Source: Cyrtodaria siliqua
Lineage: Eukaryota > Mollusca > Bivalvia > Adapedonta > Hiatellidae
Direction of reading: 5' to 3'
Assembly (NCBI GenBank): GCA_037043455.1
Contig: JAWPHD010005084.1
Location: 62,001 to 126,000, forward strand
DNA: 64,000 nt
Made by a program: the position numbers and the translations under genes. The notes under the pieces are model-generated. The model did no database searches, was not told where the DNA came from, and worked only from the letters and a program-made list of their open reading frames with translations. Every line of letters starts with the position of its first letter. The stretch's first letter is position 1. This document shows positions 57,080 through 64,000 of this stretch, in pieces.

Positions 57080-60017
57080 TCGTGGTGGTGGTGGGGGGTG
57101 TTTTTGGGGGGGATGGGGGTGGGGGGACAAGTTTAAGGGAACTTGCTTGCCCACGAACACACGGACGTAACTCAATGGCGCCGGTAAGGCTGCAGTTTCT
57201 TCCATGTCCTCATGATTACAAGTTCAAGGTTATACCCTCTGCGCCACGCCGGCCTTGGTATGATAAACTGGACAACTCGTCTAGTTTTGTTGTATAAACC
57301 ATTAATATTAACTCATATAATGCTTTAAGGATCTTATAAATCCTTGTTTTGCAATCGAAATGTATTTTATTTTTATTTATGATTGAGCAATAAAACCAGC
57401 CGAGTGGTCCAGTTTTAACATCAAACATTTCATAAAGGTAGGTTTACAACTCGAACAGGAAATGCAGCATTCGCGGATCCCAGTCAAACAAAACCACGCA
57501 TTGAAACAAACAACACTTACTAGGATAAATAGAGGCAATGCATGGGAAACAACAAACATGTTGAACGGTTGACAATATGTCTACCGATTTGAAACGGTCA
57601 TGACAAACAAAAAGGTCGCTGAGGTGAGGTGGTTAAACCAAGTTCTATGGTGCACAAATGTCATACTTACCCGATTATCAACCCAGTTAAACGAGACATT
57701 GTAAATAAAGCTATCCCCGCCAGTCTATATCCTTAAACAGGCAGTATTAATAGGCCAAACACGTATAACACAAATATGACCATTTATATATATAAAGAAA
57801 ACAAAAGCCTAGAAAAAAGAGTATGATAATGGACCTTTGGAAACGGCCGAGCACGATACATACGAAATATTGCAGTCTCGGTTTTATTGAGACTGTTCAT
57901 GAGCGGTAGTGAAATATGCTAGCTACCGTTCACGCTCTCTAGCCCCGGGTTGAACAATACTCAGTATTCATAAAAATCAACAGTACAGAATGTTAACCAT
58001 CCCGGAGATGGCAAGCATATGGCCGTGGATATAGCAATATTTGTATCTTTACTTCATCCCCTATATCCAGCGGCGTATGGTCCCAGGATCAAATAAAATT
58101 GTATGCGCAGAAGAGCGAAATAAACAAAAAGGAATTTAGTTGGGAGCAGCGGTTATGAAGCCTGCGTATCCCAAGTAACAGCCAAAAGAATAAATTAAAA
58201 AGCAGACAACATATTCTATGTGTGGTTAAATAATACCCAGAGTCTTTTATCAGTCGGAGTAGTGGAATCACCGAATCGAAAATTAAGTAAGAAAACAAAA
58301 CATTGAAAATGTACCACCGATGACTAAATATAAGTATCGGGCTCAGCGATCTCCAAAGATCGAATGAATAACAGTACTGATTGCAAGCGCATGGAGACGT
58401 TTTACTGCCGCCACACTGCACAAGCAACGCCACTGTGCTATAAAAAAGAGTATGATAATGGACCTTTGGAAACGGCCGAGCACGACACATACGACATATT
58501 GCAGTCTCGGTTTAATTGAGACTGAAAGTACTCAATTACAGACGCCAGAGAACAAGAGAATAAATTATTTAGAGCACGACAAATCAAGATTGAAAAAAAC
58601 ATGAAACGCTATCATCCATTTCTAGAATTTGAAGACGTCATCATATTGTCCACAATGTATCTGGTCATCGCATAGGCAAGGAGATCAATTAAAACGAAGG
58701 TAATCTGCGGCTTAATTAAGTATGCTCGTTTCATATGAAACTGAAGCACTTTATAGGGGTTGCATTTGTGTTTGGATTGGTCCCATTAACAATCAACGCT
58801 ACGTGTTGACGTTTTTGAAATAAAAAATAAAATATAGAAGACATACATAAGAAACTATCCATATTCTACAAGATCATGAACAATTTGAATCTTAGCTCGC
58901 TAAAATATCGCCCGTGAAGGCATGCACAAATGAATTTCCATAGTTTGCAAAATCACCAACAATCTAGCACAGGGATGCATAACTCGCTCAAATAAATATT
59001 AACGCTTAGTGGCATATATGTCTGATTTTATATCTTTCAAGTTCACCAACGATCCAGCACATGGTCTCCGAACTCCCTAAAATAAATAAAACACTTGCAG
59101 GGCATATAATGATGTTCTGTATATGACAAGATAACCTACGTTCTGGCACATCTGGCTCCCTGAAATAAACAATAACGCTTGATGGCATATACACCGCTGA
59201 TGTTCTATATTTTAAGGTCACCAACAATTTAGCACAGAGATGCCGTACCCATCACAATAAACACACTTCAAGGCAATGCATAACAAACCCAGTATCATGT
59301 GGGGGTCGTCTTACAATTTATTCACTATTTATGGAATCCATAATTCGATTTTAGATATTAAAATATCTGTTTATTCCTCCTTGGAACTGATGGCTGATCC
59401 CTTATAATAAATACACTCGTATTAAAATAAACTTAATTATGGATATCATTAATTCACGAGCATTTATGTATATCTTATATTCATAATTTGAGAAGAGATC
59501 TTGAAAGAATAATATATTTATTATGCATCTAACCTACATATTCATTCATTTGTTCTCAAGCCCTCATGATCATCGACACTTCCTGATTCAAGTGTGTCAT
59601 ACTTTGGCCTGCGAACAGTCAATACACATCCCTTGCATGTATCGATGAGTCAGTATAAGACTAATGTAACTGCATAAGTATAAAGAACTGGATACAATAG
59701 TCTTTTCTGAACCCTCGGTTTATTCAGAAATCATGTAAACACGTTAACTATTACACTTAGACATGTTAGATATGTTGAATATTTGAGAGCCATTAAAATT
59801 AAATAGGGCATTCAAAAAGGGCACACACAGAAAAGCACATAAACACAAAATAGCAACAGACGGAAACCAGTTCTCACTCGTCACATACAGCGAAAATATC
59901 GTTAAGAAATGAAGTAATTAGACATAACACACATGATAACACACATGATAATCATACGTGGTAAACAAACATAAAAACAAATCTTACCAACGAAAACATA
60001 TGCCATTGTGTTGCCAT
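51879..60017 (-). CDS. Gene C: intact paralogue of gene A
   Basis: The exons on the minus strand are 60017-59988, 56499-56448, 55333-54053, 52747-52652 and 52435-51879. Donors are GTAAGA, GTGAGT, GTAGAG and GTGAAG, all with AG acceptors. Phases are 0, 1, 1, 1. The total is 2016 nt, 671 codons plus TAA. Exons 1-2 give MATQWHMFSLVILSIMVNSA then GGHMCPK, a signal peptide. Exons 3 and 4 are exactly the same length as in gene A. Intron 1 contains most of segmental duplication copy 2. The upstream region 60020-60150 is shared with orphan exon D. The exon 3 donor GTAGAG is weaker than in A and B. Function is inferred only: a secreted protein with a nucleic-acid-binding-type tail. Confidence 0.72.
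52652..52747 (-). CDS. Gene C exon 4: 96 bp linker
   Basis: Bounded by CACTTTTGCAG and GTGAAG. It codes (D)CPTILQTVDLPESYLDTD then TPSTPTDVNQLSA(G), Thr/Pro/Asp-rich with the conserved leading Cys. Confidence 0.65.
53395..53930 (-). repeat. Satellite-flanking arm (right-arm type) split by the ~295 bp element (53505-53795)
   Basis: TTTGAAAATCCAAACTATG at 53421 and GCAATATAAACGGCTTC, then ATAAACCTATACTTTTAATC near 53805-53870 match the arm at 19345-19640. The 53505-53795 insertion (ATCATGGCGGGGATTGCTTT to CCGATCTTTTTATATCTC) is the same element that splits the Penelope RT. Confidence 0.65.
54053..55333 (-). CDS. Gene C exon 3: IgGFc-binding protein N-terminal-like domain
   Basis: The 1281 bp exon follows acceptor TTCGTTTTCAG. 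It reads STGKQFMLAFMNVTHMETLE, GRSIVITSDQEISIVVSYHT, NSTNISLRGYVLNRDIDVTL, DLSGMKITSNNPIAVYFG, VHGATHFVIPS, ETDAHITYADS and PGLHTLSHVGRIAFGVILYS. It has no stop. It is collinear with gene A exon 3 with balanced indels only. Confidence 0.82.
55340..56440. other. Intron 2 of gene C, no exon recognised
   Basis: AT-rich. A short direct repeat TATTAACAGTTTCTACA occurs at 55351 and 55400. Frames at 55924-56447 show no family pattern. Confidence 0.35.
56920..57255 (-). mobile_element. SINE remnants around a GT microsatellite
   Basis: Two partial minus-strand copies of the 5085-5340 SINE (GACGTAACTCAGTGGCACCG and GACGTAACTCAATGGCGCCG) flank (GT)n at 57044-57078 and a G-rich tract to about 57127. Confidence 0.65.
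57815..58530. mobile_element. ~715 bp insertion with 76 bp direct repeats at its ends
   Basis: AGTATGATAATGGACCTTTG to TTTTATTGAGACTG at 57820-57893 recurs at 58449-58525, LTR-like. Inside, the minus strand reads AGTGTGGCGGCAGTAAAACG, then GATCTTTGGAGATCGCTGAG, related to the 3124-3667 family. The paralogous site near 7190 lacks it. The open frame at 58089-58490 is not recognised as a protein. Confidence 0.6.
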
Positions 60018-60019
60018 TA

Positions 60020-60150
60020 TGCCTCCTGGTGAATAACAACCTTACAACAACACGAGCTTGGACATGTAGAGCGGTTTCTGAGATAACCTTAGAACATGTA
60101 CATTCCTCTGATGTTACATTGGACTTTATCGTTCAGTAAAGAGTTATGTG
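60020..60150 (-). promoter_or_regulatory. Conserved upstream region of gene C (and of orphan exon D)
   Basis: The 130 bp before the gene C start codon is conserved with 9170-9305 (ACAACACGAG, GAGCGGTTTCTGAGATAAC, TTGGACTTTATCGTTCAGTA). It is the likely promoter/5' UTR, but I see no TATA box in C (CTTAGAAC where D has CTTTATAAC). Confidence 0.35.
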
Positions 60151-60223
60151 CCTTTGTTTAATATCATTGAAACTGACATACAGACACAGTAACACAACGG
60201 TAAAGTGTTATATGCCTTCGTTA

Positions 60224-62702
60224 AATGAGGGTCTCCCAGGGTTTTTGGGAAACAAGGGAACATGGCCATTTATATTTTAGGGAACAAGGGAACATTGTCT
60301 ATTATTTGCAGGGAACAAGGGACCATTGGCATAATGCTAGCTAAAACATTCACAAATGTAGGAAAGAACCTACATTTAAGCACAGTTTCAGCTGTACCTG
60401 ATGCGGTGCATGTTGCTAAGAGAAAACGACAGTTTCAGTAACTGGTTTCTTCAGAACATATTTGGTGCGATTAAGAGAGTTACGAAATGACCCAGGTTTG
60501 CATTCCAGTCTGTCAAGAAATATTCCTTTGAGCGCTGTTAGACATAGGGATAGACAAGATGTTGACTCCATTCTTTAAATTTCTGATGATGCAGTTACAA
60601 CAATCATAGAGGAAAACATCAAATTGGTGAAACATACCGTTGTTTCATAAACAGACTCGCAGAGGATAATAAAAACGGAGTTTTAAAAAGTCCAATTGGT
60701 GTTGCTATGGGACATCTTGGTAATCTTTTCATTTCTGATATTGCAACAGGGAAGGTCAACAAAGTTCGAGCTGGATATTATCCAGCTAGTGTTACAGCTG
60801 AAATGGAAGCATTAGATTGTCCTATAGGAGTGGCAGTGAATCGTGGTGTTTTATATGTTGCAGAGTCAAAGAAAAATGCAGTCGTGTATAAGGACTTGAC
60901 AGGTGAGACAATTATAGAAGTATAGAGATTAAATGTTAAACAACTACTCGAAAAGTTAAAAGAAACTGGTTCATGGGATAAAAGCGATAGGAAAAAAATC
61001 AAAGAAATTGCTTCAAGACAAGCTAGAACAATTACTGAGTAAACAAGGAACAGAAAGTGTGAGGGTAGAAAAAGGCAACATTTGTGTAGACAAGAATATT
61101 TCTAGGCCGCTTGCATTAGCTTAGCATTTGACAGCAGTAATAATTTCTTTGTATGCACAATGCGGAGTAGGGGTTTGGGGGGAGGGGGTGGGGGTCGCGG
61201 GGAAAGAAATTCACTCAGATATTGTACAGTTAACAGAGACACTGCTAAAAAGGTTAGAAACAAAATATTGCTTGCTGTACGGACTAGCTTTCATGAATGA
61301 CTGCCTGTATGTTCCTTCTCTTGATGAAGATGGGGGCATACTTAAAGTCAACTGGGAATGTGAAACAGTAGAACCGATTATATCAAATGGAAACGAATGT
61401 ACACAGTGTGGCTGTTTTACAAGACAGTTTAGTATTTAATGACACAGATGACTATTCAATCAAGTTGCTCAATCTACAACAGCAGAATGCAGCCACTATA
61501 TTGGAAATGTGAGAGGCCAGAGAGATGGAAAGGATGTCCATTTTTCCCAACCTGCAGGACTATATGCAGATATAAAATCACTGTTCGTTGTAGATATCGC
61601 TACAGGTGCCCTCAGAATGATAAGCGATATAAGTGGAATTGTTCTTTATCTCAAGGAGTTCCACAAAATACGATGAGAAGTTTGAATGTGAAAGACAATC
61701 CAGGAAGTCTGCCAATTAATGTGTATGCTTCAGAACCTACTGTGTTGAATTCAGTAACGTCGGAGAAGTACAACAAATTCAAGCTGAACAATTACCTAAG
61801 GTTGTGTTTGATGCAGGTGACATAATATGTTTGAATATATATTAAACAGAGTAGGCATCAGTATGCTCAAGGAAGGTGTTACCTCGGCTAAGAAAAAGGC
61901 AAAAGGCGTAAGATACTCTCAAAGCCCATTCAATCCGTTGTATTTTTTGAACGACGATGAAGTGGCCGTTGATATGAAAGATATAAATGGAAGCTTGAAC
62001 AAAATGTTGTACACAAAAATCAAATTGAGCTAGAAGAGGGGTAGTTTATTAAGATTCAATCCCAAATCAGCAGTGCGATTGAAACAGTTACTTCAGCAGA
62101 GGCAAGAGGGAGATTGATGAAAATACCATCAGAAAGTCAACAAAAGGACAGAAGAACAGAGTAATGGAAGAGTCGATGTGATACGAATCTGCCCGGACCT
62201 GCAGCAGAAGTGCACTTATGCAAAAAAAGAAAGTCTGATGTTCATCTTGGGTGGTGGGGAGGGTTTCAACATGTAGAACGTGATTTCTAATATGATGACT
62301 AAATGTTAAGTACGATAAAATATGTAAATCTTTCGATACTGTTGTGCTCGGTACTTATTAACATTGATGAGAAAACATGACAAACACATGTTCAGAACAA
62401 ATCTATGTTAAAAACATGAAAAAAGTAGATCACTTAAGTTCTTGTACTCAAAAAGTGTTGCCTAAGATGCAATTATTAACTGTTGGTGGCCAAATGATTT
62501 GTTAATTCATCAGAATTAATTTTCGGGAACATTTGTAAATACAATTTGGTGAACAAGGGAACATTGTTAATATTTTGGGGGAACAAGGGAACATTGGAAA
62601 AACATTTTTGGTGAACAAAGCAAAATATCTTTGGGAACAAGGTAACATTGGGTCATATTTTCAGGGAACAGGGGAAAATGGACTCCCCTGGGAGGGCCTT
62701 TT
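60224..62702. mobile_element. ~2.5 kb inserted element with GGGAACAAGGGAACATTG iterons at both ends
   Basis: The ends GGGTCTCCCAGGG and CCCCTGGGAGGGCC are inverted. Three iterons lie at the left (60255-60330) and about five at the right (62550-62680), in the same orientation. Host sequence TAAATATCATTGAAACTGAC, then ACACAGTAACACAAC occurs on both sides (60157-60203 and 62701-62742), and TTAAAT flanks both ends. Internal remnants resemble NHL-repeat protein. Confidence 0.55.
60640..62033 (+). pseudogene. Degraded NHL-repeat (beta-propeller-like) coding region
   Basis: Frames read SPIGVAMGHLGNLFISDIAT, DCPIGVAVNRGVLYVAESKK, LLYGLAFMNDCLYVPSLDED, then (shifted) DSLVFNDTDDYSIKLLNL and SQPAGLYADIKSLFVVDIAT then GALRMISD. 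The recurring P-x-G-(hydrophobic)-x-x-(15)-L-F-V-x-D pattern is that of NHL blades. There are several frame changes and stops. It sits inside the iteron-flanked element, so it may be transposon-borne. No catalytic domain was found. Confidence 0.55.
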
Positions 62703-62897
62703 AAATATCATTGTAACTGACAATACAGACACAGTAACACAACTTATTAAAATATGTTTTATGAGACATAGCATTTATTAGTATCACATATGTGTCAGGT
62801 AAACCAATACACTGGCCACTATTTATAAAAGAACAAGATACAAAGTTGCGTGTGTTGGTATTGTTTTGTTACAAAGATTGTCATTTTTTACCGTCGG

Positions 62898-63128
62898 TGT
62901 GTTCTTGGGCATGACACTTTCCCTTAGCCTCGTCCGTCGGATGAGGACGTAAACCGGGCGGTCCCGTGTATCGGTCTATCTTCCGAGCACGTTAAAGAAC
63001 CATAGAAATCTATTCGATAATAAGAGTAGGGCACGGTTCCCGGATTCCTATGTATCATTCCCGTCTCTCTGGGGTGGCTCTAAATAACCTACACTGTGTT
63101 GATGAGCCGTTAAACAACATTCAATTCA
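62898..63128 (+). mobile_element. SINE inserted in the single 74 bp unit, 5'-truncated
   Basis: It runs from GGTGTGTTCTTGGGCATGAC through GGCGGTCCCGTGTATCGGTC and CCGAGCACGTTAAAGAACCA to TTCAATTCAATT. The 74 bp unit is broken at TTTTTTACCGT and resumes ATTATTACCGTGGG, so TTACCGT is the likely target duplication. Confidence 0.85.
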
Positions 63129-63349
63129 ATTATTACCGTGGGAGATTGTGTTATGATCTGTTATCAATGCTGTGTTGTATCAGGTTTTGTTTCAAGTGTT
63201 GCATATATTATATTATATTTTGATATATTTCGTGCAATCTCATAACGTTAGACTCAGTTAACGGCTAAACTGTGTATGGTGTTTTACGTCACTGTATACA
63301 TTAAGTATAGTAATTGAAAGACACAATATCTTTTATTTTTAAAGGAACT

Positions 63350-63690
63350 AACCCGCCAAATAACGTCAACACTACACTACAAAATCGTTTATCAAAACTC
63401 TATCCAGGTGTTTAAAAACGTATATGTACCGATTAAACGTATAGGTAAATTCAAAAAAATAATTAAATACTCATGATTGAAAATGCGTAAAATAATGTTT
63501 CAGTTGGTAAATCTTAATTCGAGTCTCACGTTTGGGTTTGACCTGGCTGGTTAAAGCGGTTTATAGTGTGTCTATAGAGTTTGGATTCTCAAAATAGGTA
63601 CAGTATAAATATATACCTCGTTAGGTTAAGAATCGGTGTACATATGTTGTAAAATCTGGCTGTTGTTGGCGGGATAGCTACTTTAAACTT
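63350..63690 (+). repeat. Satellite-flanking arm in copy 2
   Basis: AAAACTCTATCCAGGTGTTT, CGTATATGTACCGATTAAAC and AGAGTTTGGATTCTCAAAAT match 14895-15235. Confidence 0.8.
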
Positions 63691-63714
63691 TAACTGAGAT
63701 GACTGAGATTTTTT

Positions 63715-63975
63715 CTCGAGTATTCGTGGTTAATTGAAACAACTCATTTGAAACGTCACTTGCGGTTATACGTTATGCGACCTTTATTCGTGGTTAATTA
63801 AGACAACTCATTTGAAACGACCCTACCGGTAATACGTTATGCGATCTTTATTCGTGGTTAATTAAAACAACTCATTTGAAACGTCCTTCCGGTAATTCGT
63901 TATTCGATCTTTATTCGTGGTTAAATAAAACAACTCATTTGAAACGTCCCTTCCGGTAATACATTATGCGACCTT
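63715..63975 (+). repeat. 64 bp satellite, about four units (copy 2)
   Basis: ATTCGTGGTTAATTGAAACA, then ACTCATTTGAAACGTC and GTAATACGTTATGCGACC repeat about four times and end with CTATTATTGACATACACAGT, the same unique flank that ends the long array near 18940. Confidence 0.9.
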
Positions 63976-64000
63976 TAGCTATTATTGACATACACAGTAC

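Larger units (their letters stand above)
56735..64000 (+). repeat. Segmental duplication, copy 2 (paralogous to 5010-18950)
   Basis: The blocks are in the same order as copy 1. It lacks the 4.6 kb element but carries its own insertions: 57815-58530, 60224-62702 and a SINE at 62898-63128. Tandem arrays are reduced to one unit (45 bp, 75 bp, 74 bp) or about four (64 bp). The unique flank TATTGACATACACAGTAC after the satellite matches 18940-18957, at the window edge. Confidence 0.8.

Noticed and set aside
57031..57205. Frames with poly-Val/Gly or poly-His/Pro
   Set aside because: Produced by a GT and G-rich microsatellite.
58089..58490. 133-codon minus frame
   Set aside because: Lies within a repeat related to a non-coding family; no protein pattern recognised.

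Overview
This is a repeat-dense, AT-rich animal nuclear sequence with spliced genes. It holds jockey-type LINE, Penelope-like and DIRS-like retroelements, tRNA-derived SINEs, foldback elements/MITEs, and IgGFc-binding-protein-like genes. I think a bivalve mollusc is the best guess; the species cannot be fixed from the window. There is no CRISPR array, operon or prokaryotic gene, and I see no free-standing tRNA or rRNA gene.

The most interesting content is a minus-strand family of tandem paralogues: gene A (about 20.7-26.7 kb), gene B (34.9-45.4 kb, a pseudogene), gene C (51.9-60.0 kb), and an orphan first exon D at 9.1 kb. I rebuilt a five-exon model by hand. Exon 1 is a short start exon. Exon 2 is 52 bp and completes a signal peptide. 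Exon 3 is 1281 bp in both A and C and encodes an IgGFc-binding-protein N-terminal-like domain. Exon 4 is a 96 bp Thr/Ser/Pro linker. Exon 5 encodes a linker, a coiled coil and an RRM-like domain of LINE-1 ORF1p (Transposase_22) type. Splice sites and phases agree, giving continuous frames of 673 aa (A) and 671 aa (C). The predicted product is a secreted protein that ends in a retrotransposon-derived nucleic-acid-binding module. Copy B keeps the layout but has nonsense changes, a lost donor site, frameshifts and a deleted RRM-like domain; its exon 5 has grown a 13 x 75 bp in-frame repeat.

Layout: 0-3 kb, jockey-like LINE (minus) running off the left edge. 2.9-4.2 kb, broken plus-strand gene of a multi-copy PIN-like family, interrupted by a tandem interspersed repeat. 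5.0-19 kb, segmental duplication copy 1 with several expanded tandem arrays and a 4.6 kb inserted element carrying a second PIN-like pseudogene. 20.4-26.8 kb, gene A with a cluster of foldback elements in its introns. 27-31.5 kb, repeats and SINEs. 32.6-33.9 kb, decayed Penelope-like element with a nested 295 bp insertion. 34.7-45.5 kb, pseudogene B with a 3.5 kb, 62 bp satellite in intron 1. 46-49 kb, DIRS-like remnant. 49.4-51.7 kb, C-rich-ended element and a 57 bp array. 51.8-60.0 kb, gene C. 56.7-64 kb, segmental duplication copy 2, which overlaps intron 1, exon 1 and upstream of C, with an NHL-remnant element and a SINE inserted.

Comparing the two segmental copies gives natural empty sites for four insertions. 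It also shows that four unrelated tandem arrays are long in copy 1 and only one to four units in copy 2.
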